The position numbers and the translations under genes are program-made. A DNA stretch of 34,619 bases. Source: Candidatus Hydrogenedentota bacterium. GTDB lineage: Bacteria > Hydrogenedentota > Hydrogenedentia > Hydrogenedentales > SLHB01. Below, in pieces: positions 6,093 through 14,819 of this stretch (position 1 is the first letter of the stretch; every line of letters starts with the position of its first letter). The stretch is from NCBI GenBank assembly GCA_020848835.1, contig JADLHJ010000062.1, positions 1 through 34,619 of the forward strand, in the 5' to 3' direction. The notes under the pieces were generated by a model. That model did no database searches and was not told the origin of the DNA. It worked only from the letters and a program-made list of their open reading frames with translations.

Positions 6093-8306
6093 ATGTCCGA
6101 TAGTTGTTCAGCGCGAAAGATGCCGAAGTCTGCCGGCGGGTGGGCTTCGCTGCTGTACACCCTGCGCAAGGCGAAGCAGGTGGGCGGCGTGTGGCGGTTG
6201 TTCAACGCGTTGCGCACGAAGAATGCCTGCAAGACTTGCGCGCTGGGTATGGGCGGGCAGCTTGGCGGAATGGTGAACGAGGCCGGGCATTTCCCCGAGG
6301 TTTGCAAGAAGTCAATCCAAGCCATGGCTGCGGACATGCAGGGCCGCATCCCCAAAGAGTTCTTCACGACCTTCGATCTGCGCACGCTGCAAAGTTTTAC
6401 CCCGCGCGAGATGGAAGCGGCGGGACGCATTGTCGAACCGCTGATCGTGGCGAAGGACGACACGCACTACAAACCGCTTTCGTGGGATAATGCGTTGGGC
6501 AAGATCGCGGACAAACTACGCGCGTCGGATCCGGACGAAACGTTTTTCTATTTTAGCGGGCGATCGTCCAATGAAGCCGGATTCCTGCTGAACCTCTTCG
6601 CGCGCGTCTACGGCACGAACAACGTCAACAACTGTTCCTACTATTGTCATCAGGCGTCGGGCGTTGGACTCAGCACGATCTATGGATCGGGCACCGCGAG
6701 CATCGTGCTCGAAGATGTCGAACATTGTGACACGCTGTTTCTCGTCGGCGCGAACCCGGCGTCGAACCATCCGCGATTGATGAGCACGATCATGAGGATG
6801 AAACGGCGCGGCGGAAAGGTGATTGTTATCAATCCAATCCGCGAACTTGGGCTCGTGAATTTTAGTATTCCGTCGAGCGTGCGCAGCATGTTGTTCGGCA
6901 CGCGAATCGCCGACCTTTACGTGCAACCTCACATCGGTGGCGATATCGCATTTTTGATTGGCGTCGCGAAAGCGATACACGAACGCGGCGCGATTGATCG
7001 CGAATTCATCGAAAATGCCACCGTGGGCTGGCCGGATTTTGAGAACTATCTCGCGACCGTTACATGGGACGAGATCATTCAGCAATCCGGGGTGAACCGA
7101 ACCACGATCGATCGCGTGGCCGATGCGTATGCCGCATCGAAAGGCACTGTGTTCGCCTGGGCGATGGGCGTGACGCATCACAAGCACGGCGTGGAAAACG
7201 TGCAGGCGATCGGCAACCTCGCGCTGATGCGCGGCATGCTGGGCCGCAAGAACGCGGGCCTGCTGCCGATTCGCGGGCACAGCAACGTGCAGGGCATCGG
7301 TTCGATGGGCGTGACACCGAAGCTGAAAGCCGAAGTGTTCAAGAAACTGGAAGAACGCTTCAACGTATCGCTGCCCACCAAGCCAGGTCAGGACACGATG
7401 GGCAGCATGGTCGACGCGTCGCAGGGGAAGGTACGCATCGCGTTTTGTATTGGCGGCAACTTGTACGGTTCGAATCCCGATGCGAATTTCGCGGCGGACG
7501 CGATGAGCAAGATCGATCTTGTCGTGTATATGAACACCACGTTGAACACCGGCCACGCGATGGGGCTTGGAAAGGAAACGATCATACTGCCCGTGCTCGC
7601 GCGCGATGAAGAAAAACAATCGACGACACAGGAGTCGATGTTCAACTACGTGCGTCTAAGCGATGGCGGCCCTGCGCGTCATGAAGGCCCGCGCAGTGAA
7701 GTGGAAGTTGTCGCGGGGATCGCGAAGCGCGTGTTCGGCGATTCGTCGCCGGTCGATTGGCGAAAGATGGAAGAGCACAATGCGATTCGCGAGGTCATCG
7801 CTGCGATCATTCCCGGTTATAGCGAGATCGAATCGATTGACAAAACAAAACACGAATTCCAACTCGGCGGTCGCACGTTTCATGCGCCGAAGTTCAGCAC
7901 GCCATCGGGCAAAGCGCAGTTCCATACCTTTCCAATCCCGCCGCTCACCGGCGACGGCAACGGCAGCTTCCGTTTGATGACGCTACGCAGCGAAGGCCAA
8001 TTCAACACGGTGGTTTACGAAGATCACGACTACTACCGCGGACAGGAGCGCCGCGATGTAATCCTGCTCAACAAGTCCGATATCGAAAAACTCGGCCTGA
8101 AGGAGAATGATACGGTCACCGTGCGTTCCTCCTGCGGTGCGTTAAGCAATGTCATTGCGCGCGCGTTTGATATTCGTGCGGGTAACGCCGCGATGTACTA
8201 TCCCGAAGCGAATGTCGTTGTGCCGCGCGACGTTGATCCGAAATCGAAGACCCCTGCGTTTAAGAGCGTCGAGATTCATATCGAGCGCGAAGCTAGCGTT
8301 TTCTAA
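6093..8306 (+). CDS. YdeP-family molybdopterin oxidoreductase (formate dehydrogenase alpha-like)
   Basis: The 737-residue protein belongs to the 'oxidoreductase alpha (molybdopterin) subunit' family that includes E. coli YdeP. Seen in order are the N-terminal GGW and CKTCALGMGG, with Cys46, Cys49 and Cys71 as likely iron-sulfur ligands; KPLSWDNALGKIAD; FYFSGRSSNEAGF; NNCSYYCHQASGVGL, where Cys181 or Cys185 occupies the molybdenum-ligand region; NPASNHPR; GMGVTHHKHGVENVQ; LLPIRGHSNVQG; and a C-terminal molydopterin dinucleotide-binding domain (NTVVYEDHDYYRGQERRDVILLN). No selenocysteine is used. The family resembles formate dehydrogenase H, but for most members the substrate is unproven; YdeP itself is linked to acid resistance. 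No electron-transfer subunit or fdhD is adjacent. Its position after formaldehyde dehydrogenase makes formate a plausible substrate. The start at 6093 has a poor ribosome site; ATG at 6120 is an alternative. Confidence 0.88.
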   Translation: MSDSCSARKMPKSAGGWASLLYTLRKAKQVGGVWRLFNALRTKNACKTCALGMGGQLGGMVNEAGHFPEVCKKSIQAMAADMQGRIPKEFFTTFDLRTLQSFTPREMEAAGRIVEPLIVAKDDTHYKPLSWDNALGKIADKLRASDPDETFFYFSGRSSNEAGFLLNLFARVYGTNNVNNCSYYCHQASGVGLSTIYGSGTASIVLEDVEHCDTLFLVGANPASNHPRLMSTIMRMKRRGGKVIVINPIRELGLVNFSIPSSVRSMLFGTRIADLYVQPHIGGDIAFLIGVAKAIHERGAIDREFIENATVGWPDFENYLATVTWDEIIQQSGVNRTTIDRVADAYAASKGTVFAWAMGVTHHKHGVENVQAIGNLALMRGMLGRKNAGLLPIRGHSNVQGIGSMGVTPKLKAEVFKKLEERFNVSLPTKPGQDTMGSMVDASQGKVRIAFCIGGNLYGSNPDANFAADAMSKIDLVVYMNTTLNTGHAMGLGKETIILPVLARDEEKQSTTQESMFNYVRLSDGGPARHEGPRSEVEVVAGIAKRVFGDSSPVDWRKMEEHNAIREVIAAIIPGYSEIESIDKTKHEFQLGGRTFHAPKFSTPSGKAQFHTFPIPPLTGDGNGSFRLMTLRSEGQFNTVVYEDHDYYRGQERRDVILLNKSDIEKLGLKENDTVTVRSSCGALSNVIARAFDIRAGNAAMYYPEANVVVPRDVDPKSKTPAFKSVEIHIEREASVF

Positions 8307-8466
8307 CGGTCACGCCTATTGGGAATGCGCCTGCGGATGGACAGCGCTTTGACGCCATCAAATACTAATGCGTTGCACAGCCAAAGCGGTGTCTGCCCGC
8401 CACCGCACTCCAAATAATCTTCAATACCTTGGCCCAGCGCGTTGTATTCTGTGGGAAGCGAAGCAG

Positions 8467-9786
8467 CTATTCGATGGGCGCTTCTTTCTTGGGCAGGGAG
8501 CCGATGAGCAGTTTATCTACGCGGTGGCGGTCCATGTCGATCACTTCGAAGAAATAGTCTTGATACTCGAAGCGTTCGCCTTCGTTGGGGATGCGCCCAA
8601 GTTGTTTCATGACAAAGCCCGCGAGGGTTTGTATGTCCTCGCTATCTTCGTCGCTAAGTTCGAGTCCGGGCAGGATCTCTTCGACGCGATCGATCGACAC
8701 CAATCCATCCATGAGCCATGTGCCGTCGGGGCGTTGTCTGCAATCCGGGCGCAGGCGTTCCTCCTGCGAAGGGAAATCGCCGAGGATTGCCTGCATGACG
8801 TCGTTGAGGGCGACCAGCCCGTCGATCCCGCCGAATTCATCTGCCACGAGCGCGATGTGCTTTCCTGTGCGGCGGAACATGTCGAGCAGTTGCATGACGG
8901 GCTGTGTGGCAGGCACGACGAGCGGATCGGTCATGAGATCGGGAATGCGCGCGGGAAGGCCAGCGGCGAGGTTTGCGTAGAGCGCTTTGATAGACACAAT
9001 GCCTACGATGTTGTCGCGGGTGCCTTCGAACACCGGGAAGAAGGTGTGACCGCTAACGGCGATCTTGTGCCACACGGCTTCGTGCGGCTCGTTCTTGTCG
9101 AGCCAGGTGATCTTGATGCGCGGGGTCATGATGTCGTGCACGGTGAGCTCGTCGAGTTCGAGCGCACTATGTACGATCTCGCTTTCAACTTCGTTGAAGG
9201 TGCCGGAGCGCAACCCTTCCTGCATCATTAAGCGAATCTCTTCTTCCGTCACCGCATTCTCGTCACTCGGTTTGAACGGAAGGATACTTAGTAGCGCATC
9301 GGTGGAGATGCTCAACACTTTCACTGCTGGACTAGCAATCTTCGCGAGCAACTTCATCGGCCGGGCCATCCGCGTCGCGATGCCTTCCGGATTACCGAGG
9401 CCAATCCGCTTTGGCACGAGTTCGCCGATCACGAGCGAAAAGTACGTGATGCACACTACGACGATGGCGAGGCCGATCGATTCGCCGTAGGGTGCGAGGA
9501 CAGGGATCGCCTGCAATTGCGCGCCGATGACTTCGGCGATGGTCGCGCCGCCAAATGCACCCGCGAAGATACCCACGAGCGTGATTCCCACCTGGACGGT
9601 CGCAAGAAATTGGTTCGGCGATTCGGACAGCGCGAGCGCGGATCTTGCGCCGGGTTGACCTTCCTCGGCCATCTGCTTCAGCCGTGCCTTACGCGAGGAA
9701 ACGACGGAGATCTCGGTCATCGCGAAAATTCCGTTGATCACCAGCAGTACAAAAACGATGACAACTTCAAACCATATCTCGCCCAT
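8467..9786 (-). CDS. CNNM/HlyC/CorC-family membrane protein with CBS pair
   Basis: The 439-residue protein has a DUF21/CNNM transmembrane domain (about residues 1-190), starting with LLVINGIFAMTEISVVSSRKARLKQM. A CBS pair follows (about 205-330), with DIMTPRIKITWLD and ALVADEFGGIDGLVALNDVMQAILG. It ends in a CorC_HlyC transporter-associated domain (about 345-430), containing DGLVSIDRVEEILPGLEL, AGFVMKQLGRIPNEGERFEY and HRVDKLLI. Such proteins act in magnesium or cobalt efflux or ion-linked transport, with the CBS pair sensing adenine nucleotides. The old name 'hemolysin' is not informative. The start matches the family N-terminus, although no strong ribosome site is visible. It stands alone, converging on the molybdoenzyme gene across a 160-base spacer with no clear terminator. 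Confidence 0.92.
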   Translation of the reverse strand: MGEIWFEVVIVFVLLVINGIFAMTEISVVSSRKARLKQMAEEGQPGARSALALSESPNQFLATVQVGITLVGIFAGAFGGATIAEVIGAQLQAIPVLAPYGESIGLAIVVVCITYFSLVIGELVPKRIGLGNPEGIATRMARPMKLLAKIASPAVKVLSISTDALLSILPFKPSDENAVTEEEIRLMMQEGLRSGTFNEVESEIVHSALELDELTVHDIMTPRIKITWLDKNEPHEAVWHKIAVSGHTFFPVFEGTRDNIVGIVSIKALYANLAAGLPARIPDLMTDPLVVPATQPVMQLLDMFRRTGKHIALVADEFGGIDGLVALNDVMQAILGDFPSQEERLRPDCRQRPDGTWLMDGLVSIDRVEEILPGLELSDEDSEDIQTLAGFVMKQLGRIPNEGERFEYQDYFFEVIDMDRHRVDKLLIGSLPKKEAPIE

Positions 9787-10095
9787 GGGTGCATATTAGC
9801 AGCGCCGTGGCCCCTTCGCACATTGGCGACAGGCCGGTGACCCTTTCGACTATTGACTTGGGAGATGCACTGTTCTCGCCTCGGTTCGCCCGAATCGGAA
9901 CTGGGGGCTGGTGGGAAGTGGAGATGATTTCAATCGAGATGCCGATTCAGCGCAGACCGCAAGTGTATAGCGCTATTGTTGAGCGCCTGAATTGAAGGCT
10001 GTGCGCACTCGTGCGCGCCTGGGAGTTGATTTGCGGACTATTGCGGAAACTGCCGGCAGCGTGGCGCGCAGAGAGACGGGCCGAGGCGCCAACAA
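9787..10095. other. Spacer of about 310 bases, no gene seen
   Basis: It lies between the 78-residue gene and the CBS membrane protein gene, both on the minus strand. No family-like reading frame, hairpin with T-run or long repeat was found. The promoter of the membrane protein gene should lie at its left end. Confidence 0.4.
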
Positions 10096-10332
10096 TTATT
10101 CGAATGCGCTTGGCCGTGGGCCCGCCGTAAAGCGCCAAACGTTTGGCCGGTGCTCGTCGCCATCGTCGATCGCGACGGCGTTAGCCCAAGCAGCGCCGGT
10201 ATACTTGCGCGGCATCTCACGTGTAGCTTCTGCTACAAAGGATTCGAGTGACTTCAGTATCTCTTGCTGTTTGTCACTCGGCAGCGACTTTATTTTTTCA
10301 GCGACCTGCTCGGCCAGCTTGGAAGTGGACAT
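10096..10332 (-). CDS. Small hypothetical protein with DUF2281-like N-terminal helix pair
   Basis: The protein has 78 residues from the ATG at 10332, which has a GGGGG element about 6 bases upstream. The N-terminal half (LAEQVAEKIKSLPSDKQQEILKSLESFVAEA) is a predicted helix-turn-helix pair with the 'LP.dKQqEIL.fl..l' pattern of DUF2281 and similar antitoxin-like small proteins. The C-terminal half is polar and probably disordered. Those families often pair with a PIN or similar toxin, but no toxin-like gene lies next to it on either side, so an antitoxin role is not supported here. A longer in-frame start at 10425 exists but adds unlikely residues. Confidence 0.5.
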   Translation of the reverse strand: MSTSKLAEQVAEKIKSLPSDKQQEILKSLESFVAEATREMPRKYTGAAWANAVAIDDGDEHRPNVWRFTAGPRPSAFE

Positions 10333-10437
10333 GGAACCCCCGAAAAACGACGTCAGCACCTGCATCCTTATAGCGGGAAACATAGCACGATATGCGACGA
10401 AGCGCAACGAAAAATTTGCGCGCATCGCAACATTGCA

Positions 10438-12801
10438 TCAGGCTTGATCATACACACGTACTTCATACACGCGCGCGGTGTTCACGCCATTTGTCGCGAG
10501 CACATTAAGTCGCAAGCGATCCGTCGTCACGCGATCAAACCTGTGCACACGACGCCGTTCGTAGTTTCCTTCAACACGCAAGATGTCGCGCGTAGAACTT
10601 CCCTCACCACACTGAATGTGGTAATCCCTCACACATTCGGGATAACGAAACAGCGGCAAAGTGACGCGACGATTCGCGTTTGTGTCAAACGTTATTTCCA
10701 CGGTGTTGAACGAAACGCGCCGCGGCCACCGCAGTTCGATCCACGCGGGTGTGTCGCGTTCCACTTCGGATATCCAGATGTTGGTCCAATCATCCGGTCT
10801 GTTCGTTCCATGTACAATATTTTGTGCCCCGTATGGAAAACTCGCTGGCGCTATGCGCATGGCAAATGTGCGGCCGTTTGTAAAAGGTCGCCAGCGCGTG
10901 CCGGACGGTAGACTGCCTGCCGTGACGCCGACCGGACAACGATTGTTCAGATCGGTCTCATTTTCACTATGCGTTTTCCAATAAAGGTTCCTGTGGATAT
11001 CTGTGTGGATAAAATAGAGGCGGTCCGGCCGCACGCGAGTGCTGAGGTGAAACCTGACCCAACCGCTCGACTTGGCGTGCACCAATGAACGCGCCTGCGC
11101 GATATCACCCGCGCTGCGAAAATCCCAAACAGCGGGTGCTTCGCTTAAGCCTAGCTGGATCGTCTCGTCCTCATCGCTCTTTGATGCAATAAAAAGATCG
11201 ACATAATCGACACGTTTCGCGCTCACGGGAAAAATCTGCGCGAGCGGCATCGCCATTTCGAGCTCGGTCTCGCCAACGGGAAATGACAACGCCGCTTCGC
11301 TGCTTGCCGTCACACGCGCGCGCCGCGCGAGATCGTTCGCGTCCTCGTTCTTCACACCGGGTATGTGCCCGCCTTGCCGCAAAATAATCTGCTGACATTC
11401 TTGCGCGTGATCGCGGGCGACCACGCGCGGCGATGTGTTGTACTTCTTGCACAGCGCCGCGGCAACACCGGTCGCCTGGCCCACGATACTGCCCGTTGAC
11501 AACACGCGTGACGACGCAAATGCGATGTAACTTCCACTGATCGGACGACCCGCCATCATCATATTCTCGATGTTGCGCGAATAGAGCGATCGCAAAGGAA
11601 TGCCGTAGACAATAATCCCGCGCTCCTCCCACTGATCGTCCTTCTCTGGAGGCGGATAGGGACGCTCATTGCGCGCGAGGATACCGCCCTGCGTGTGAAT
11701 ATCGATGCCCCATACGCCATACGCGACGCTGTCGCGCAGCGGCTGCGGATTCTGAATGTGCTGCTGGGTCAACACATAGTCGCCGAGAATGCGCCGGCAC
11801 TCGCGCTTGTACGGCCAGAACCCTGCGAACTCCAGACCATAATTCTGCGCGCCGTGATCGCCCTTGTTCTTGATGTGGTCCCACACGCCAAGCAGTTGTC
11901 TCAGCGCCTCGTGCGTGATCTCATTGTTGTCTTTAATCGGATGCCACGGCGCCCCCACTTCGATCCACCAATACCCGCCCTCAAGGTAGCTATGGTTGCG
12001 CGAAGTGAGATCGGCCTCCGTGTCGAACGACACCGCCCAATCCGGCAGCTTGAATGGCACCGGATTGCCCGTGTCCACCGCGCGAAAGAACAGCGTGTTT
12101 CCCATTAATTTCTCGTCCGCAATATCCGGTGCAAGTGCCTCGCCGTACTCGTTCTTCGCCTCGCGTCCCCACCGATAGTCCGCGCCGGCGCGATGCGCCA
12201 ATACGCCGTCACCAGTCGCGTCAATAAACAATGGCGCTTCTAATTCGAAGGTCTTCTCAGTGCCGAGCTGAATGCAATACACCGCGCGGATGCGCTTATC
12301 CGTGTCCATCACTACGCGATGCATGTGTGTGTTGAGGTACAGCGTGAGGTTGGGTTCGCGGATTGCCCATTCATAAAGCACGAGATCCCAATGACAGTTC
12401 ATCGTGCCCTCTTTGTACGCTTGATGATTGCGCACACGCTCTTCGGTATGAAACTCCTCGTGGATGCCGCCTTCCTTGATCCACGGCTGGTGCCCCGCGC
12501 CATTCTCCGGAAACAGTTTCACTTCGCTCGACGAATTGCCGCCCAACATCGAGCGCTCATGGACCAGCGCCACCTTCACGCCATTACGCGCCGCACTAAT
12601 CGCTGCGGAAGTCCCCGCGATACCCCCACCGACAACAATCAGCTCATACGATTCGCGAAAAGTCCCCGGATCGGACGGAGGAACGGTGGCCAAAGGAGCA
12701 GCGTTCTGTTCATTCGCCGCCGCCTTCGCGCTAGCGGGAAGCGCAACCCACGCAAACACAGAACCCAACTGCTTAAACCAATCGCGGCGCTTCCATTGCA
12801 T
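10438..12801 (-). CDS. Secreted FAD-dependent oxidoreductase with C-terminal discoidin-like region
   Basis: The 787-residue protein begins with a signal-like segment (MQWKRRDWFKQLGSVFAWVALPASAKA); the twin arginine followed by DWF suggests possible Tat export with bound FAD. The dinucleotide-binding motif VVGGGIAGTSAAISAARNG lies at about residues 56-74, followed by MLGGNSSSEVKL, the hallmark of the FAD_oxidored (PF12831-type) family. SYIAFASSRVLSTGSIVGQATGVAAALC closes the FAD domain. The last 230 residues contain a beta-sandwich-like stretch (WIELRWPRRVSFNTVEITFDT and ATNGVNTARVYEVRVYD) resembling F5/8 type C domains, which often bind sugars. Similar proteins are abundant in planctomycetes and related degraders; their substrates are mostly unknown. 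It starts 26 bases after the MutS-like gene and has AGAGGAG upstream, so the two may be co-transcribed. Confidence 0.82.
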   Translation of the reverse strand: MQWKRRDWFKQLGSVFAWVALPASAKAAANEQNAAPLATVPPSDPGTFRESYELIVVGGGIAGTSAAISAARNGVKVALVHERSMLGGNSSSEVKLFPENGAGHQPWIKEGGIHEEFHTEERVRNHQAYKEGTMNCHWDLVLYEWAIREPNLTLYLNTHMHRVVMDTDKRIRAVYCIQLGTEKTFELEAPLFIDATGDGVLAHRAGADYRWGREAKNEYGEALAPDIADEKLMGNTLFFRAVDTGNPVPFKLPDWAVSFDTEADLTSRNHSYLEGGYWWIEVGAPWHPIKDNNEITHEALRQLLGVWDHIKNKGDHGAQNYGLEFAGFWPYKRECRRILGDYVLTQQHIQNPQPLRDSVAYGVWGIDIHTQGGILARNERPYPPPEKDDQWEERGIIVYGIPLRSLYSRNIENMMMAGRPISGSYIAFASSRVLSTGSIVGQATGVAAALCKKYNTSPRVVARDHAQECQQIILRQGGHIPGVKNEDANDLARRARVTASSEAALSFPVGETELEMAMPLAQIFPVSAKRVDYVDLFIASKSDEDETIQLGLSEAPAVWDFRSAGDIAQARSLVHAKSSGWVRFHLSTRVRPDRLYFIHTDIHRNLYWKTHSENETDLNNRCPVGVTAGSLPSGTRWRPFTNGRTFAMRIAPASFPYGAQNIVHGTNRPDDWTNIWISEVERDTPAWIELRWPRRVSFNTVEITFDTNANRRVTLPLFRYPECVRDYHIQCGEGSSTRDILRVEGNYERRRVHRFDRVTTDRLRLNVLATNGVNTARVYEVRVYDQA

Positions 12802-12827
12802 AGTGAGGGCTCCTCTTGTCTTTATCG

Positions 12828-14552
12828 CTAAACGTCCAACCCGATTCCCCGCATCAACTCCAGCGCATTACTCTTCTGCACCACACCCGGGCGCATGGTG
12901 TAATCGAAAGCCAACTTCCCGTTCTCGATGTGATCTTCAAAATGCACGTTAATCGCATGCGGCGCGAATTGATCCACAGCCTGCGTCAGACTCAAATCGT
13001 GCGTCGTTACAAATCCAATTCCGCCCGACGCAAGGAATCGTCGAATCACGGCCTCCGCGCCAATCTTGCGATCGTGCGAATTCGTGCCGTGCAATATCTC
13101 ATCGAGCAGAAACAGCAACGGCAACGGTCCGCGCGCAATCTCCGACAACATCTGCAAGCGCCGGATCTCTGCGTAGAAACGGGAGTCGCCGGATTGAATA
13201 GAATCCTGCACGCGCAAGGTAGCGCCGATTGCCAACGGCGACACGCGCAGCGATCTCGCGCGCACCGGCGCACCCGCCAGCGCCAGCACCACGTTGATGC
13301 CCACTGTGCGCAGCAGCGTGCTCTTACCACTCATGTTCGATCCGCTCACGATGAACACGCGCGTGGCGTCATCCAGCCGCACGGTGTTGCGCACACATGC
13401 ACCCGACGACAACAACGGATGCCCAATCTCCACGCCGTCGAATAGCGCCTTGCCTTCCACAATTTCAGGGAACGGGTCATCAGGTCGCTCATAGTGGTAC
13501 GCGGCGAGCGAACACAAGGCTTCCAGTTCGCCAAGCGCATCCAGCCACTGCTGCACACGCGCGCCGTAGCGTTTGCGCCACGCTTCAAACGCATACGCAA
13601 AATGCACGTCCCACATCAGCATCAGCGCGACGATTGCGAACAGTTGGTTGCCGCGCATTTCGTGCGCTGCAATTAACTTGCGCAACCGCATGATGCACGC
13701 CGACGCATTCATGCCTTCGGTTGTCAATGCAGCATGCAGATCGCGCAGCCGGCCGTGTTCAAATCTTTCCTGCTCCAGCCGCGCGAGCACTTTAGCAAGT
13801 ACATCGAGTTCACGGCCGGGTTCGTCGATGGCGGAGAGAACTTCTTTGACGGCATTTCCGCCGATATGCCGCGCAGATAACACAGCGATGATGAGGCCGA
13901 GGAGAAAAAAATTTGGGCCGGTATCGAACACCGCCCATGCGACCAGTGCGAGTACATTGTAAAGTCCCACGACGAAAGCCACTATGCGCGGCCCCATCGA
14001 TGCAAAGGCCTGCGGTGCGGTTGCCCATCGCGCCAGTTGCTCCGGCAGAATCCCCGTGTTGATGTCAGCGCCGAGAAGCGCGAGGTCTTCTCGCAAGTCG
14101 AGACCATTCCGCAGTTCTTTCAGCGCGTCCTGCCGCGCGCGAACTGTCTCGGGGTTCGCGAGCGCCGTCAGCCAATTCGCAAGCACCTGTTCACCCGCGC
14201 GCGTGCGGGCCGTGCACAACAACTCGAACAGCGAACCTTTGCCGAATAGATCGAGGTCCGCTGCGTACGGATGTTCCGCGGGCTGCAAATCTTCCCCGCC
14301 CCGTCCCGTGCCCGCCCACTTGTCCTGCACCCGCGCGATGCAGCGCTCATAATGCGCAATTGCGAGCCGCGCGCGTTTCAGCCCGCGAATCGTGCGATCG
14401 TGCGAAATCGCCAGCGCGACAAAGGCGACGATAGGCACAACGATCCAATAAATAGAAAACCACTGCATCCACCAAGACGCCCATAAGACGATGAGTCCGG
14501 CGGCAAACACAAGCAACCGCAGATTGGAAATGCGTTCCTCACGCCGCTGCAA
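12828..14552 (-). CDS. Membrane-anchored MutS-like ATPase
   Basis: The protein carries the MutS C-terminal ATPase: Walker A GSNMSGKST (residues 404-412), RVQDSIQSGDSRFYAEIRRL, Walker B LLFLLDEILHGTNSHDR and FVTTHDLSLTQ. The mismatch-recognition domains are absent. Instead there are hydrophobic segments at about residues 11-30, 36-50, 190-208 and 213-228, with a short lever-like helical domain between. This is the small MutS-family group with N-terminal membrane helices; its function is not established and mismatch repair should not be assumed. The start is uncertain. The codon at 14552 is TTG, but family-like sequence continues upstream in frame (EYERRLNARRETARALQ). The best extended start is CTG at 14621, 8 bases after AGGGGG, giving about 597 residues. 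An ATG at 14629 is out of frame by one base, so a small N-terminal frameshift is also possible. Confidence 0.85.
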   Translation of the reverse strand: MQRREERISNLRLLVFAAGLIVLWASWWMQWFSIYWIVVPIVAFVALAISHDRTIRGLKRARLAIAHYERCIARVQDKWAGTGRGGEDLQPAEHPYAADLDLFGKGSLFELLCTARTRAGEQVLANWLTALANPETVRARQDALKELRNGLDLREDLALLGADINTGILPEQLARWATAPQAFASMGPRIVAFVVGLYNVLALVAWAVFDTGPNFFLLGLIIAVLSARHIGGNAVKEVLSAIDEPGRELDVLAKVLARLEQERFEHGRLRDLHAALTTEGMNASACIMRLRKLIAAHEMRGNQLFAIVALMLMWDVHFAYAFEAWRKRYGARVQQWLDALGELEALCSLAAYHYERPDDPFPEIVEGKALFDGVEIGHPLLSSGACVRNTVRLDDATRVFIVSGSNMSGKSTLLRTVGINVVLALAGAPVRARSLRVSPLAIGATLRVQDSIQSGDSRFYAEIRRLQMLSEIARGPLPLLFLLDEILHGTNSHDRKIGAEAVIRRFLASGGIGFVTTHDLSLTQAVDQFAPHAINVHFEDHIENGKLAFDYTMRPGVVQKSNALELMRGIGLDV

Positions 14553-14629
14553 GGCACGCGCCGTCTCGCGCCGCGCATTGAGGCGACGTTCGTATTCAAT
14601 CTCAGGCGAATCGGAATGCAGCGGAACAT

Positions 14630-14658
14630 CCCCCTGAATCCCCCTTCAAAGGGGGACT
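14630..14658. repeat. CCCCCTT-CA-AAGGGGG palindromic repeat at the 5' end of the MutS-like gene
   Basis: CCCCCTTCAAAGGGGG (within 14640-14655) is an inverted repeat, flanked by CCCCCTGAAT, a partial extra copy of one arm. Palindromes of this design are, from memory, dispersed widely in environmental bacterial genomes. On the minus strand its AGGGGG could double as the ribosome site of the MutS-like gene. Confidence 0.55.
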
Positions 14659-14697
14659 TAATTCGCTATGCCATGCACGCTTCATTCTTCAGACTTT

Positions 14698-14740
14698 CTC
14701 GTGCTCGTGCTCGTGCTCGTGCTCGTAATCGTAATCGATC
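14698..14740. repeat. CTCGTG hexamer tandem repeat with CGTAAT tail
   Basis: Four perfect CTCGTG units (14698-14721) are followed by CTCGTAATCGTAATCGATC. The last 16 bases of the junction (14716-14731) are identical to 3258-3273. The tract is intergenic, between the Gfo/Idh/MocA and MutS-like genes. Copy number may vary by slippage. Confidence 0.75.
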
Positions 14741-14770
14741 ACCGTATCGATCACACACCGCACAAAACAA

Positions 14771-14806
14771 CACAGGCGCGGACGCACCACCGCGTCCGCG
14801 CCTGTG
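14771..14806 (-). terminator. Strong intrinsic terminator of the apbE-Gfo/Idh operon
   Basis: A perfect 15-bp stem (CACAGGCGCGGACGC at 14771-14785 with 14792-14806) encloses the 6-base loop ACCACC. Read on the minus strand it is followed by TTGTTTTGTG. It starts 13 bases after the stop codon of the Gfo/Idh/MocA gene. Confidence 0.85.
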
Positions 14807-14819
14807 ACAATAAAGTCAA

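Noticed and set aside
8368..9231. Long plus-strand open frame opposite the CBS-domain gene
   Set aside because: It is a mirror of a gene with clear CNNM, CBS and CorC domains and has no recognisable protein features of its own.
9947..10220. Possible toxin gene next to the 78-residue antitoxin-like protein
   Set aside because: The frames here are short and arginine-rich, overlap the small gene and have no PIN, RelE or similar motif or ribosome site.
12828..14552. Assignment as the mismatch-repair protein MutS or MutS2
   Set aside because: It lacks the mismatch-recognition and connector domains of MutS and the Smr domain of MutS2, and it has membrane helices instead.
14698..14740. CRISPR-like repeat
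   Set aside because: The six-base units are directly adjacent with no spacers, so this is a simple tandem repeat.
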